Below, one piece after another: positions 24,933 through 35,457 of a DNA stretch of 64,000 bases. This stretch comes from Caulobacter sp. 602-2 (lineage in GTDB: Bacteria > Pseudomonadota > Alphaproteobacteria > Caulobacterales > Caulobacteraceae). Where the stretch lies: NCBI RefSeq assembly GCF_011043625.1, contig NZ_JAAKGT010000008.1, forward strand, positions 1-64,000, in the 5' to 3' direction. The notes beneath the pieces are model-generated. The model did not search any database, was not told the origin of the DNA, and saw nothing but the letters and a program-made list of their open reading frames with translations. The position numbers were made by a program, and so were the translations under genes. Position 1 is the first letter of the stretch. Every line of letters starts with the position of its first letter.

Positions 24933-27524
24933 ATGCGCACCGAAACGCCCCAGCCGATCCGGCTCTCCGACTACCGCCCGTTCCCGTTCGAGATCGAGAC
25001 GACGCACCTGTCGTTCCAGCTGGCGCCGTCCGCCACGCGCGTGACCGCCACGCTGAAGGTGTGCCGCACGGGCCAGGCCGGCGAGGCCCTGGCGCTGAAC
25101 GGCGAGCGGCTGGCGCTGAAGTCGATCGCCATCGACGGCCAGGCCCTGAGCGCCAACCAGTACCTGCTGGACGACGAGCGGCTGGTGATCGCCGAGGTCC
25201 CCGACGCCTTCGAACTGACCACCGAGGTCGAGATCGATCCGTCGGCCAACAAGGCGCTGATGGGCCTCTACATGTCCGGCGGCCGGTTCTGCACCCAGTG
25301 CGAGGCCGAGGGCTTCCGCACCATCACCTTCTTCCCCGACCGGCCGGACGTGCTGAGCCGCTACACGGTGCGGATCGAGGCCGACCAGGCGTTCGAGCAT
25401 CTGCTGAGCAACGGCAACCTGATGGAGGCCGGCGAGCTCGACGGCGGCCGTCACTACGCCGTCTGGAACGACCCCTTCCCCAAGCCGGCCTATCTGTTCG
25501 CCCTGGTGGCCGGGCGGCTGGACGTGCTGGAAGACACCTTCGTCACCATGAGCGGCCGCACCGTGGCGCTGAAGGTGTTCGTCGATCCGGGCCAGGCCTC
25601 GCGCGCGGCCTACGCCCTGGACGCCCTCAAGCGCTCGATGAAGTGGGACGAGGAGGCCTTCGGCCGCGAGTACGACCTCGACCTCTTCATGATCGTCGCC
25701 GTGCGCGACTTCAACTTCGGGGCCATGGAGAACAAGGGGCTGAACATCTTCAACTCCTCGCTGCTGCTGGCCGAGCCGGAGACGGCGACCGACTTCGACT
25801 ACGAGCGTATCGAAAGCGTGGTCGCCCACGAGTATTTCCACAACTGGACCGGCAACCGCATCACCTGCCGCGACTGGTTCCAGCTGTGCCTGAAGGAAGG
25901 CCTGACGGTCTTCCGCGACCAGAGCTTCAGCGCCGACATGCGCGGCGCGGCCGTGCAGCGGATCAAGGACGTCAAGGCCCTGCGCGCCCGACAGTTCGCC
26001 GAGGACGCCGGCCCGCTGGCCCACGCCGTGCGGCCGTCGAGCTACCTGAAGATCGACAACTTCTACACCGCGACCATCTACGAGAAGGGCGCGGAGATCA
26101 TCCGCATGCTGAAGACCATCCTGGGCGCCGATGCGTTCCGGGCCGGGCTTGATCTCTATTTCGAGCGCCACGACGGCGAGGCCACGACGGTCGAGGCCTT
26201 CATCGCCTGCTTCGCCGAGGCTTCGGGGCGGAACCTGACCTCGTTCTTCTCCTGGTACGAACAGGCCGGCACCCCCGCCGTGTCGCTGACCCACGCCTAT
26301 GACGCCGCCGCCAAGGCGCTGTCGATCACCCTGACCCAGAAGACCGCCCCCACCAGCGGCCAGCCGGTCAAGAAGGCCCTGCCGATCCCGGTGACCATCG
26401 GCCTGCTGGCCCAGGACGGCCGGGCGATCCGCGACAGCGAGGTGGTGCTGCTGGAGGGCGAAAGCCTGACGGTGCGCTGGGAAGGCGTTGCGGAAGCCCC
26501 CGTGATCTCGGCCCTGCGCGGCTTCTCGGCGCCGGTGACCCTGACCACCGACGCGCGCGCCGCCGACGCCTACGTGCAGTTCGCCGCCGACCCGGACCTG
26601 TTCAACCGCTGGGAGGCCGGCCAGGGCCTGGCCCGCGACCTGATCCTGGCCCGCGCGGGCGGGAACCCCGACGAGGTGGGCGAAGAGCGCTACGCCCAGG
26701 CCCTGGGCCGGGCGCTGGACGACGACGCCGCCGATCCGGCCTTCAAGGCGCTGCTGCTGGCCCTGCCCAGCGAAGGCGACCTGGCGCTGGCCGTCGAGCC
26801 GGCCGATCCGGCCGCGATCCACGACGCCCGCGGCCTGCTGCGGGCCCGCATCGCCGTGCACCTGGGCGAGCAGCTGGGCCGCATCCACGGCGCCATGCAG
26901 GGCGACGGCGAGTTCTCGCCCGACGCGGCCTCGGCCGGTCGCCGGGCGCTGCGCAACGCCTGCGTCGACCTGCTGGCGGCCGATCCGCACGCCGACAACG
27001 TGCAACGCATCGTCGGCCACTTCGAGGCCGCGGCCGCGCTGACCGACGCCATGGGCGGCCTCTCGGCGCTGCTGGCCGTGGGCGGCGAGCCCTGCGAGCA
27101 GGCGCTGGCGGCCTTCCACGCCAAGTGGCGGCACGAGCCGCTGGTGCTGGACAAGTGGTTCTCGGTGCAGGCCCGCGATCCGTCGGAAGGCGCGCTTTCG
27201 CGCGTGCTGGCCCTGACCGGGCACGCCGACTTCGACGCCGGCAATCCCAACCGCTTCCGCGCCCTGGTGCAGGGCTTCGCCAGCGCCAACCCCGCCCGCT
27301 TCCACGATCCCAGCGGCGCGGGCTACCGCTTCCTGGCCGACCAGATCCTGGCCGTCGACGGCTTCAACCCGATGACGGCCGCCCGCCTGGTCGAGCCCCT
27401 GGGAAGCTGGCGGCGCTACGTGCCCGCGCTTGGCGACCTGATGCGGCGCGAGCTGGAACGGGTGAAGTCCGCCCCGGGCCTATCGAAGAACGTGCTGGAG
27501 CTGGCGAGCCGGGCGCTGGAGTAG
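24933..27524 (+). CDS. pepN: Aminopeptidase N (M1 family)
   Basis: 863 residues, close to the 870 of Escherichia coli PepN. The exopeptidase motif GAMEN is at 263-267. The zinc site HEYFHNWTGNR is at 299-309 (His299, Glu300, His303) with the third ligand Glu322 in LKEGLTVF; this spacing matches PepN. The upstream PFPFEIETTHLSFQL and YMSGGRFCTQCEAEGFRTIT segments are typical. The C-terminal half is the helical DUF3458 region. It removes N-terminal residues from peptides in the cytoplasm; no signal peptide is seen. ATG 24933 is preferred to upstream in-frame codons because it begins at the family N terminus. Confidence 0.96.
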   Translation: MRTETPQPIRLSDYRPFPFEIETTHLSFQLAPSATRVTATLKVCRTGQAGEALALNGERLALKSIAIDGQALSANQYLLDDERLVIAEVPDAFELTTEVEIDPSANKALMGLYMSGGRFCTQCEAEGFRTITFFPDRPDVLSRYTVRIEADQAFEHLLSNGNLMEAGELDGGRHYAVWNDPFPKPAYLFALVAGRLDVLEDTFVTMSGRTVALKVFVDPGQASRAAYALDALKRSMKWDEEAFGREYDLDLFMIVAVRDFNFGAMENKGLNIFNSSLLLAEPETATDFDYERIESVVAHEYFHNWTGNRITCRDWFQLCLKEGLTVFRDQSFSADMRGAAVQRIKDVKALRARQFAEDAGPLAHAVRPSSYLKIDNFYTATIYEKGAEIIRMLKTILGADAFRAGLDLYFERHDGEATTVEAFIACFAEASGRNLTSFFSWYEQAGTPAVSLTHAYDAAAKALSITLTQKTAPTSGQPVKKALPIPVTIGLLAQDGRAIRDSEVVLLEGESLTVRWEGVAEAPVISALRGFSAPVTLTTDARAADAYVQFAADPDLFNRWEAGQGLARDLILARAGGNPDEVGEERYAQALGRALDDDAADPAFKALLLALPSEGDLALAVEPADPAAIHDARGLLRARIAVHLGEQLGRIHGAMQGDGEFSPDAASAGRRALRNACVDLLAADPHADNVQRIVGHFEAAAALTDAMGGLSALLAVGGEPCEQALAAFHAKWRHEPLVLDKWFSVQARDPSEGALSRVLALTGHADFDAGNPNRFRALVQGFASANPARFHDPSGAGYRFLADQILAVDGFNPMTAARLVEPLGSWRRYVPALGDLMRRELERVKSAPGLSKNVLELASRALE

Positions 27525-27526
27525 AA

Positions 27527-27655
27527 ACCTCCCCCTTTGGGGGAGGCGGCCGAAGGCCGGTGGGGGGCCGTTTTCAGCTTCCGATGCATCGGGCCAAGGC
27601 CCAGATCACTCCCCCACCGATCGCTTCGCGATCACCTCCCCCACGGGGGGAGGTC
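27527..27655. repeat. Intergenic inverted repeat (ACCTCCCC...GGGGAGGT)
   Basis: ACCTCCCCCTTTGGGGGAGG at the left end and CCTCCCCCACGGGGGGAGGT at the right end form an inverted pair, each itself a small hairpin. Internal pieces GGCCGAAGGCCGGTGGGGG and CCCCCACCGATCGCTTCGCG also mirror each other. It directly follows the pepN stop. 27656-27819 shows nothing clear beyond the probable pleC leader. Confidence 0.75.
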
Positions 27656-27819
27656 CCTTGGGCGGCGAGCCTGAGGTGATTCCTCCGCGCAACGGTTGCG
27701 ACCAAAGCGCTCATCCCCCGCTTATTCGCCTCTCCCCCGGGTGACGGCGCAGCAGCGGGTACGGTAGATTCACCATGTCGGCGAACTGACTCGCCTGGGG
27801 TGCTTCGGAGCTTTTAGCG

Positions 27820-30357
27820 TTGCGGATCGGCGGGGCGAAACCCGGAAGACCGGCGAAGGCCGGACTTTCGGCTGCGGGCGTGGCTCGCATACGCGCCGCC
27901 CGGTCGTCGCAGGCCTATGTCCGCATCGTCATTCTGGCCGCGCTGCTGCTGCTGGCCGTCTACACCGCCCTTGGCCTGCACAGCCTGCAGAAGGAAGCCT
28001 CCGCCCCGCCAGGCGGCGCGGCCCTGGCCGCCCAGGCCCAGATCCTGGCCGGCAAGGTCGAAACCAACCTGGCGGCGCAGCGCGCGGGCCTCTCGGCCGC
28101 CGCCGACCTGCTGGAACGCGATCCGACCTCGGCCATCGACGCGGCCGAGACCGCCCTGCGCGCCGCCGGCGGCGAGGCCATGGCCGTGGCCGTGACCACC
28201 AACGCCGAGGTCCTGGCCGTCGCGGGCCGCGATCCCTCCGCCGACTGGCGCCTGGCCGCCCGTGCGGCCGCCTCGTCGGGCCGCAGCGTCTGGGTCGGCG
28301 GCGTCGGCCGCAGCGGCCGCCTCTACGTGGCCATGGCCGCCCAGACCAGCGCCGGCCGCGGCTATGTCATCGCCGCCGGCGATCCTTCGCGCCTGCTGGG
28401 CGAGCCGGGCAAGGAGCGCTCGGTCGCCCTGTTCCTGGCCGACGGCGGCCTGCTGGTCGGCGCCGGGCGCGCCGTGCAGGGCGCGGCCAGCCTCAGTCAG
28501 GCCTACACCCTCTCGGTCGAGGACCTGCAGGGCGGCGCGGCCGCCCTGACCGGGCGCGGCGTCGACGGCTCCAGCCTCGACGTCTCCTTCGAGCCGCTGG
28601 CCCAGGGCGCGCTGATCGCCGCCGTCAGCACCCCCAGCCACACGGTGGCCAACATCAATCGCCAGGTCATGGAAGGCGTGCTGACGCTGACCATTCCGCT
28701 GGCCGCCGGCATCGCCCTGGCCTTGATCCTGATGCTGCAGAGCCGCCGCGCCGAGGCCGCCCAGCGAGAGTTCATCGACAGCGAGCAGCGCTTCCGCCTG
28801 GCCGTCGAGGCCGCGCGCTGCGGCATCTGGGAATGGGACCTGCGCTCGGACGAGGTCTACATGTCCGACGTGACCGGCGCGATGTTCGGCTGGGGCGGCG
28901 GCGGCGTGGCCCCCGGCCAGGACCTGGTCGAGCGGATTTCGGCCGACCATCGCGACCGCGTGCGCCAGGCGCTGGCCAACGCCGCCCAGTTCGGCGCCTT
29001 CGACGTCTCGTTCCGCATCCCGGCCCGCGAGCACGGCGGCCGCTCGATCTGGGTGGACGCCCGCGGCCAGGGCTTCGGCAAGCCGGGCGAAGACGGCTAT
29101 TCGCGCATCATCGGCGTGGCGCTGGACGTCACCGAGGAACGCCTGGCCCAGGCCCGCGCCCAGGCCGCCGAGAACCGCCTGCGCGACGCCATCGAGAGCG
29201 TGTCGGAAGCGTTCGTGCTCTGGGACCGCCAGGGCCGCCTGCTGATGTGCAACAGGAACTACCGCAACGTCTTCTCGCTGGAGCCCAAGCTGCTGAAGCC
29301 CGGCGCGGCCCGCGCCGAGGTCAACCGCTTCGCCGCCCTGGCCGTGCGCCAGGAAATCCCCGACCCGACCGGCGCCAAGGGCGTGCGCGAGGCCGAGCTG
29401 AACGACGGCCGCTGGATCCAGATCAGCGAGCGCCGCACGGCCGAAGGCGGCCTCGTGATGACCGCCGCCGACATCACGGCCATCAAGACCCAGGAAGAAG
29501 CCCGCCGCCGCAACGAGGAGCAGCTGCAGAACGCCGTCGCCGGCCTGGAGCGCAGCCAGGAGCAGCTGGCCGAGCTGGCCCGCAAGTACGAGATGGAGAA
29601 GGTCAAGGCCGAGGGCGCCAACAAGGCCAAGAGCGAGTTCCTGGCCAACATGTCCCACGAGCTGCGCACGCCGCTGAACGCCATCAACGGCTTCTCCGAG
29701 ATCATGATGAACGAGATGTTCGGCCCGCTCGGCGACCAGCGCTACAAGGGCTACAGCCTCGACATCCACAACAGCGGCCAGCACCTGCTGGCCCTGATCA
29801 ACGACATCCTCGACATGTCGAAGATCGAAGCCGGCAAGATGGCCCTGAAGTTCGAGCCGCTGCACCTGGAGGACGTCACCGAGGACGCCGTGCGCCTGGT
29901 GCGCAACCGCGCCGAGGCCGCCGGCCTGAAGCTCGAGGTCGACTTCCCGCCCCTGCCCGAGATCGAGGCCGACTATCGCGCGGTCAAGCAGGTGCTGCTG
30001 AACCTCCTGAGCAACGCCATCAAGTTCACCCCCCGCCAGGGCCGCGTCGTCGTGCGCGCCGAGATCCGTCGCGATCCGCTGGGCGAGCGCGTGAAGGTGT
30101 CGGTGACCGACACCGGCATCGGCATCGCCGCCGAGGACCTGGCGCGCCTGGCGCGTCCGTTCGAGCAGGTGGAAAGCCAGCACTCCAAGACCACGCAGGG
30201 CACGGGCCTTGGCCTGGCGCTGACCAAGTCGCTGGTCGAGATGCACGACGGCGCGCTGGAGATGGTCTCGACCCCCGGCGACGGCACCACGGTCAGCTTC
30301 ACCCTGCCGATCAGCCAGAGCAGCCCGATGCAGGTGCGCGACTACGCGGTGGCGTAA
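27820..30357 (+). CDS. pleC: PleC-like PAS sensor histidine kinase/phosphatase
   Basis: An 845-residue hybrid-free histidine kinase. One span (RIVILAALLLLAVYTALGL) and a second (LTIPLAAGIALALILML, about 287-303) enclose a periplasmic domain. Two PAS domains follow (about 325-440 and 450-560), then a coiled stretch, the DHp box NMSHELRTPLNAINGFSEIM with His613, and the ATPase N box LLNLLSNAIKFTP, G1 VTDTGIGI and G2 TQGTGLGLAL. Caulobacter crescentus PleC is 842 residues with His610, so length and His position both fit. PleC dephosphorylates DivK and acts on PleD at the new pole (established for Caulobacter). Start TTG 27820 is supported by this length match; GTG 27880 is an alternative. Confidence 0.82.
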   Translation: MRIGGAKPGRPAKAGLSAAGVARIRAARSSQAYVRIVILAALLLLAVYTALGLHSLQKEASAPPGGAALAAQAQILAGKVETNLAAQRAGLSAAADLLERDPTSAIDAAETALRAAGGEAMAVAVTTNAEVLAVAGRDPSADWRLAARAAASSGRSVWVGGVGRSGRLYVAMAAQTSAGRGYVIAAGDPSRLLGEPGKERSVALFLADGGLLVGAGRAVQGAASLSQAYTLSVEDLQGGAAALTGRGVDGSSLDVSFEPLAQGALIAAVSTPSHTVANINRQVMEGVLTLTIPLAAGIALALILMLQSRRAEAAQREFIDSEQRFRLAVEAARCGIWEWDLRSDEVYMSDVTGAMFGWGGGGVAPGQDLVERISADHRDRVRQALANAAQFGAFDVSFRIPAREHGGRSIWVDARGQGFGKPGEDGYSRIIGVALDVTEERLAQARAQAAENRLRDAIESVSEAFVLWDRQGRLLMCNRNYRNVFSLEPKLLKPGAARAEVNRFAALAVRQEIPDPTGAKGVREAELNDGRWIQISERRTAEGGLVMTAADITAIKTQEEARRRNEEQLQNAVAGLERSQEQLAELARKYEMEKVKAEGANKAKSEFLANMSHELRTPLNAINGFSEIMMNEMFGPLGDQRYKGYSLDIHNSGQHLLALINDILDMSKIEAGKMALKFEPLHLEDVTEDAVRLVRNRAEAAGLKLEVDFPPLPEIEADYRAVKQVLLNLLSNAIKFTPRQGRVVVRAEIRRDPLGERVKVSVTDTGIGIAAEDLARLARPFEQVESQHSKTTQGTGLGLALTKSLVEMHDGALEMVSTPGDGTTVSFTLPISQSSPMQVRDYAVA

Positions 30358-30408
30358 GCGCCCCGTTTGGCGCCAAGCTGCCCGGATCGCCAATCCGGGG
30401 TTTGGGCC

Positions 30409-30786
30409 ATGTCAGCCATCGCAGGCGTTCCCGTCGCCTTCGTCCATGTCAGCGACCGCCAGCGCGCGCTCGACTTCTATGTCGGCAAGCTGGGGCTTGC
30501 GGTGCGTAGCTCCGACCCGTTCGGCGACTTTCTGGAGGCGGGCGCGGCGCTGATCCGCCTGACCGCCCTGCCCGACTACAAGGCGAGCGCCCATCCGGTG
30601 GTGGACTGGCACGTCGAGGACATCGAGGCCGGCGTGCGGGCGCTGACCGGGCGCGGCGTGGTCTTTACGATCTACGAGGGCTTCGGCCAGGACGCCCTGG
30701 GGATCTGGACCGCCCCCGGCGGCGGCGCCAAGGTCGCCTGGTTCGCCGATCCCGACGGCAATGTGCTGAGCCTGTCGCAGGGGTGA
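30409..30786 (+). CDS. VOC/glyoxalase-like protein
   Basis: A 125-residue vicinal-oxygen-chelate fold protein: AFVHVSDRQRALDFYVGKLG at the first beta-alpha unit and KVAWFADPDGNVLSLSQG at the C-terminal strand, the usual end of this family. The first metal-ligand position is His (FVHVSD) and the last expected Glu position is Ser/Leu here, so enzymatic activity is uncertain. The length is one VOC domain pair. ATG 30409 lies 51 bp after pleC. It converges on the SulP gene with 7 bp between stops. Confidence 0.85.
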   Translation: MSAIAGVPVAFVHVSDRQRALDFYVGKLGLAVRSSDPFGDFLEAGAALIRLTALPDYKASAHPVVDWHVEDIEAGVRALTGRGVVFTIYEGFGQDALGIWTAPGGGAKVAWFADPDGNVLSLSQG

Positions 30787-30793
30787 GAGGGTC

Positions 30794-32242
30794 TCAGGCC
30801 GTTCCCAGCCTGGCCACCAGCGCTGAACCCGCCTCGTCCAGCCCCACGACCTCCACCGCCGCGCCCTGGCGGCGATAGCGCGCCGCCACCTTGTCGAGCG
30901 CGCCGACGGCGGTGAGGTCCCACAGGCGCACGCCGGTCATGTCGATCTCGACGCGCTGGGGATGGCCGTGGAACTCGAAGCCGGCGGCGAACAGTTCGGC
31001 CGAGACGAAGAACAGCTGGCCCTCGACGACATAGCGGCGAGCGGTCTGCGTGCTGTCGTCGCGCTCCTTCACGCTGATCATCTTGCCCACCTTGCGGGCG
31101 AAGAACAGCACGCTGAGCAGCACGCCCAGCACGACGCCCTTGGCCAGGTCGTGGGTGATCAGCACCGTCACCGTCGTGGCGAGCATGACGATGGTCGACT
31201 GCAGGGGCGTCGAACGCAGCTTGCGCACCGAGTTCCAGTCGAAGGTGGTGAAGGCGACCATGATCATCACCGCCACCAGGGCGGCCATGGGGATCTTCGC
31301 CACCCAGTCGCGCAGCACGAGGATCAGGATCAGCAGGAAGAGGCCCGCCCAGAAGGTCGACAGCCGCGAACGGCCGCCGGACTTCACGTTGATGATCGAC
31401 TGGCCGATCAGGGCGCAGCCAGCCATGCCGCCCAGCAGGGGCGAGACGATGTTGGCGATGCCCTGGCCGCGGGTCTCGCGGTCCTTGTCGGACGGGCTGT
31501 CGGTCAGGTCGTCGAGCAGGTTGGCGGTCAGAAGGCTTTCCAGCAGGCCCACGAAGGCCAGGGTCAGCGACACCGGGGCGATGATCTTCAAGGTCTCCAG
31601 CGTCAGCGGGACGGCCGGCAGGTGGAAGCCGGGCAAGGCCGTGGGCAGCTGACCCATGTCGCCGACGGTGCGCACCGGCAGGTTCAGGGCGATGGCTGCG
31701 GCGCTGAGCGCCAGGATCGCCACCAGCGACGAGGGCACGGCCTTCGTCAGGCGCGGGAAGAGATAGATGATCGCCAGGCCCGCCCCCACCAGGGCGAAGG
31801 TCTGCCAGTTGCCGCCGATCAGCTGGGGCAGTTGCGCCATGAAGATCAGGATCGCCAGCGAGTTGACGAAGCCGCTCATCACCGAGCGCGAGACGAACTT
31901 CACGTAGCGGCCCAGGCGCAGCAGGCCGATGACGATCTGGATGACGCCGGTCAGCAGGCTGGCGGCGAACAGGTACTCGATGCCGTGGTCGCGCACGAGG
32001 CCGCCCATCAGCAGCGACATGGCCCCGGTGGCGGCCGAGATCATCGCCGGCCGCCCGCCGACGAAGGCGATGGTCATGGCGATGACGAAAGAGGCGTAGA
32101 GGGTCACCGCCGGATCGACGCCGGCGATGAAGGCGAAGGCCAGCGCCTCGGGGATCAGGGCCAGGGCGACGACCGTGCCGGCCAGCAGGTCGCGGCCAGG
32201 ATTGGCGAGCCATTGCTGGCGCGTCTTGGCGAGGAAGCTCAT
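30794..32242 (-). CDS. SulP-family anion transporter with STAS domain
   Basis: A 482-residue SulP/SLC26 transporter. The transmembrane core begins [20 protein letters not shown] (about 17-36), the SulP signature, and includes [20 protein letters not shown] in the middle. About 11-14 spans are present. A short cytoplasmic STAS domain at the C terminus is recognised from [20 protein letters not shown]. Substrates in the family are sulfate, bicarbonate or dicarboxylates; the sequence does not decide among them, and the sulfate-activation genes are 26 kb away. Start ATG 32242 begins [11 protein letters not shown]; longer in-frame extensions are not family-like. Confidence 0.9.
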   Translation of the reverse strand: MSFLAKTRQQWLANPGRDLLAGTVVALALIPEALAFAFIAGVDPAVTLYASFVIAMTIAFVGGRPAMISAATGAMSLLMGGLVRDHGIEYLFAASLLTGVIQIVIGLLRLGRYVKFVSRSVMSGFVNSLAILIFMAQLPQLIGGNWQTFALVGAGLAIIYLFPRLTKAVPSSLVAILALSAAAIALNLPVRTVGDMGQLPTALPGFHLPAVPLTLETLKIIAPVSLTLAFVGLLESLLTANLLDDLTDSPSDKDRETRGQGIANIVSPLLGGMAGCALIGQSIINVKSGGRSRLSTFWAGLFLLILILVLRDWVAKIPMAALVAVMIMVAFTTFDWNSVRKLRSTPLQSTIVMLATTVTVLITHDLAKGVVLGVLLSVLFFARKVGKMISVKERDDSTQTARRYVVEGQLFFVSAELFAAGFEFHGHPQRVEIDMTGVRLWDLTAVGALDKVAARYRRQGAAVEVVGLDEAGSALVARLGTA

Positions 32243-32504
32243 GGGGATCGGTCTTGCGTGGTGCGGCGGCGCGCGATCGCGCCGCGAAGGTTTCCCGAGG
32301 GATCGGCGCCCGGGGTAGCCATCCGGCGAGGCCGGATCCGTTGTGCGGCTTGGTGATGCCGCATCCGACCGCGCGGGGCAAGCGCCCCGTCGGCGAACTA
32401 TTTTTGCGCGTCGGCTGGTCCAACTTGCGGTTTCGTGCTCCGCCTGCGTCAAGCTTAGGGGGCCGGCGAAAAAGCGCGCCCCGCTTTGGTGGATGGGGAG
32501 TGCG

Positions 32505-35276
32505 ATGACGCGACACGTAGCGATGGCCGGGGCCGCCCTGGCGCTGGTGATGACCCTTGGCGGGCAAGCCGCCTACTCTGCAGAGATCACCCCGCCCGCC
32601 CAGGCCTTCGCCCAGGATCCGGGCAGCGACTATTTCCTGGCCGACTACACCGCCTACGAGGCCTATCTGAAGACCCTGGCCGGCCAGTCCGACCGCATGA
32701 AGCTGGTCGACATCGGCAAGTCCGAGGAAGGCCGCACCCAGTGGGTGGCGATCGTCTCCTCGCCGGCCAACCTCGCCAAGCTGGACGAGTACAAGGCCAT
32801 CGCCCGCAAGCTGGCCAAGGGCGAAGTCGGCAAGGAAGAGGCCGAGAAGCTGGCCGCGACCGGCAAGGCCGTGGTCTGGATCGACGCGGGCATGCACGCC
32901 ACCGAGACGGTGACCTCGCAGGGCCAGATCCAGGTGCTGTACCGGATGCTGACCAAGACCGACGCCGAGACGATGCGCATCCTCGACGACGTCATCGTGC
33001 TGTTCGGCCACGACAATCCCGACGGCATGGAACTGGTCTCGGACTGGTACATGCGCAACGCCGATCCGCAGAAGCGCGAGTTCAACTCGATCCCGCGCCT
33101 CTATCAGAAGTACGTCGGCCACGATAACAACCGCGACAGCTTCATGTCGCAGATGTCGGAAACCACCAACGTCAACAAGGTGCTGTTCCGCGACTGGTAT
33201 CCGCAGATCATCTACAACCAGCACCAGCCGGCCCCGAACGGCATGGTGGTGTTCGTCCCGCCGTTCCGCGACCCGTTCAACTACAACTACGACCCGCTGG
33301 TCATGACCTCGCTGCAGGAAGTCGGCATGGCCATGCACAGCCGCCTGGTCGCCGAGGACAAGCCGGGCTCGGGCGCCCGCAGCGCCGCCCCCTACTCGAC
33401 CTGGCACAACGGCATGGAACGCTCCATCGCCTACTTCCACAACGCCGTGGGCCTGCTGACCGAGATCACCGGCGGCCCCACCCCGATGCCGCTGAACCTG
33501 GTGCCGGACGTGCAGCTGCCCAACGGCGACCGCCCGATGCCGGCCCCGCCGCAGACCTGGCACCTGGCCCAGACCGTCGAGTACCAGTGGAGCCTGGACC
33601 GCGCGGTGATGGACTACGCCTCGCGCAACCGCGAGCGCATGCTGTTCAACATCTGGAAGATGGCCAGCAACTCGATCGCCAAGGGCAGCAAGGACAGCTG
33701 GACGATCACGCCGACCGAGATCGACGATCTGAAGGCCGCCGGCGCCAAGGTGAAGTTCGAGGGCCGCGTCACCGGCTCGCCGACCTCGGCCTCGGTCGAT
33801 CCGTCGCTGTACAAGACCATCCTGCAGGCCCCGGAAAAGCGTGATCCGCGCGGCTACATCCTGACCGCCGACCAGGCCGACAAGCCGACCGTGGTGGCGT
33901 TCCTGAACGCGCTGATCAAGGCCGGCGTCGACGTCGACGAGGCCACCAAGCCCTTCACCGTGGCCGGCAAGACCTATCCAGCCGGCTCCTACGTGGTGAA
34001 GACCGCCCAGGCCTATCGCCCGCACATCCTCGACATGTTCGAGCCGCAGGACCACCCGCACGACGCCGAGTATCCGGGCGGTCCGCCCAAGGCCCCGTAC
34101 GACGTCACCGGCTACACCCTGGCCTACCAGACGGGCGTGAAGTTCGACCGCGTGCTCGACGGCTTCGACGGCCCGTTCCAGCGCGTGCCCGACCTGATCG
34201 CCGTCAAGCCGGGCGCCGTGAAGGGCTCGGGCAAGGCCGGCTGGCTGATCGACCACGCGCCCAACAACGCCTTCACCCTGACCAACCGCCTGCTGAAGGC
34301 CGGCGCCCAGGTCTCGTGGCTCAAGGACGGGGCCAAGGCCGGCAAGCAGAGCTTCGCCGCCGGGGCCATCTTCGTCCCCTACTCGCCCGCCGCCGCCGGC
34401 GTGATCGAGGCTGGCGTCAAGGAACTGGGCATCGACGCCTGGGCCGTCGGTTCGAAGCCGGGCGGCTCGGCCCTGCCGCTGAAGCCGATCCGCGTGGGCC
34501 TGGTCGACGTCTATGGCGGCTCGATGCCCTCGGGCTGGAACCGCTGGATGTTCGAGAAGTTCGAGGCCCCCTTCCAGGTGGTCTACCCGCAGCGCCTGGA
34601 CGCCGGCGACCTGGCCAAGGACTTCGACGTGCTGGTGTTCGCCGACGGCGTGGTGCCTGCCCCCGCTGGCGGTCCGTTCCGGGCCGGCCGCGGCTATCCG
34701 CAGCCCAAGGCCGAGGACATCCCGGCCGAGTATCACGGCTGGCTGGGGACGGTGACCGACGAGACCACCATCCCGCAGCTCAAGGCCTTCGCCGAGAACG
34801 GCGGCACGGTGATCGCCATCGGCGCCTCCACGCGCCTGGCCACCGCCTTCGGCGCGCCCGTCGAGGTGGCCACGGCCAAGACCGAGAACGGCAAGCTGGT
34901 GGGCCTGTCGACCAAGGAGCTCTACATCCCCGGCTCGGTGCTGCGGGCCAAGGTCGACGTCACCCAGCCGCTGGCCTACGGCATCCCGGCCGACGTCGAC
35001 ATCTTCTACGACCGCTCGCCGACCTTCACCCTGAAGTCGGACGCCAAGGGGGTGTCGAAGGTCTCGTGGTTCGACACCGACAAGCCGCTGCGCAGCGGCT
35101 GGGCCGTCGGCCAGGAACGCCTGAAGGACACCACGGCGATCCTCGACGTCGACGTGGGCAAGGGCAAGCTGTTCGTCATGGGCCCGGAAATCACCCAGCG
35201 GGCGCAGTCGTACGGAACCTTCAAGTTCCTGTTCAACGGCATGCTCTACGGGCCGGCGGTCAGCGCGGGCAAGTAG
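32505..35276 (+). CDS. Large exported M14-family zinc carboxypeptidase-like protein
   Basis: 923 residues. GGGGAG 5 nt before ATG 32505 selects this start, giving a signal peptide ending AAYSA-EI. The M14 zinc motif is HATE (His131, Glu134 in [11 protein letters not shown]). The third ligand is probably His240 in YNQHQPAP and the general base Glu320 in LLTEITGG. Residues after about 450 form a large C-terminal region ([11 protein letters not shown], then two Rossmann-like stretches [20 protein letters not shown] and [10 protein letters not shown]) of unknown role, probably glutamine-amidotransferase-like in fold. It probably trims peptides or cell-wall material in the periplasm. It is divergent from the SulP gene. 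Confidence 0.88.
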   Translation: MTRHVAMAGAALALVMTLGGQAAYSAEITPPAQAFAQDPGSDYFLADYTAYEAYLKTLAGQSDRMKLVDIGKSEEGRTQWVAIVSSPANLAKLDEYKAIARKLAKGEVGKEEAEKLAATGKAVVWIDAGMHATETVTSQGQIQVLYRMLTKTDAETMRILDDVIVLFGHDNPDGMELVSDWYMRNADPQKREFNSIPRLYQKYVGHDNNRDSFMSQMSETTNVNKVLFRDWYPQIIYNQHQPAPNGMVVFVPPFRDPFNYNYDPLVMTSLQEVGMAMHSRLVAEDKPGSGARSAAPYSTWHNGMERSIAYFHNAVGLLTEITGGPTPMPLNLVPDVQLPNGDRPMPAPPQTWHLAQTVEYQWSLDRAVMDYASRNRERMLFNIWKMASNSIAKGSKDSWTITPTEIDDLKAAGAKVKFEGRVTGSPTSASVDPSLYKTILQAPEKRDPRGYILTADQADKPTVVAFLNALIKAGVDVDEATKPFTVAGKTYPAGSYVVKTAQAYRPHILDMFEPQDHPHDAEYPGGPPKAPYDVTGYTLAYQTGVKFDRVLDGFDGPFQRVPDLIAVKPGAVKGSGKAGWLIDHAPNNAFTLTNRLLKAGAQVSWLKDGAKAGKQSFAAGAIFVPYSPAAAGVIEAGVKELGIDAWAVGSKPGGSALPLKPIRVGLVDVYGGSMPSGWNRWMFEKFEAPFQVVYPQRLDAGDLAKDFDVLVFADGVVPAPAGGPFRAGRGYPQPKAEDIPAEYHGWLGTVTDETTIPQLKAFAENGGTVIAIGASTRLATAFGAPVEVATAKTENGKLVGLSTKELYIPGSVLRAKVDVTQPLAYGIPADVDIFYDRSPTFTLKSDAKGVSKVSWFDTDKPLRSGWAVGQERLKDTTAILDVDVGKGKLFVMGPEITQRAQSYGTFKFLFNGMLYGPAVSAGK

Positions 35277-35286
35277 GCCACCAAGA

Positions 35287-35452
35287 CCCTTCTCCCCTTG
35301 CGGGAGAAGGTGTCGCCGAAAGGCGACGGATGAGGGGTCGCCCCACGAAAAAACGCCGCGACAGCCGATCAGCTGTCGCGGCGTTTCTGTACGTGCAACC
35401 CCTCACCCGACCCGCTACGCGGGCCATCCTCTCCCCCAAGGGGGAGAGGGAT
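35287..35452. repeat. Composite intergenic repeat enclosing a terminator (copy I)
   Basis: Outer pieces CCTTCTCCCCTTGCGGGAGAAGG at left and CTCTCCCCCAAGGGGGAGAGG at right, with inner GTCGCCGAAAGGCGACGGAT and ACCCGCTACGCGGG hairpins, flank a central terminator. A near-identical composite lies at 62887-63051. It separates the convergent M14 peptidase and kdgK genes. Confidence 0.85.
35351..35386. terminator. Bidirectional intrinsic terminator between M14 peptidase and kdgK
   Basis: AAACGCCGCGACAGC (35351-35365) pairs perfectly with GCTGTCGCGGCGTTT (35372-35386) across a 6-nt loop. A-rich and T-rich flanks give a T-tract in both directions. Confidence 0.85.
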
Positions 35453-35457
35453 CAAGG

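Noticed and set aside
24861..27305. Long minus-strand frame opposite pepN
   Set aside because: Antisense shadow; pepN is unambiguous by its zinc motif.
27814..30393. Long minus-strand frame opposite pleC
   Set aside because: Antisense shadow of a gene with clear kinase motifs.
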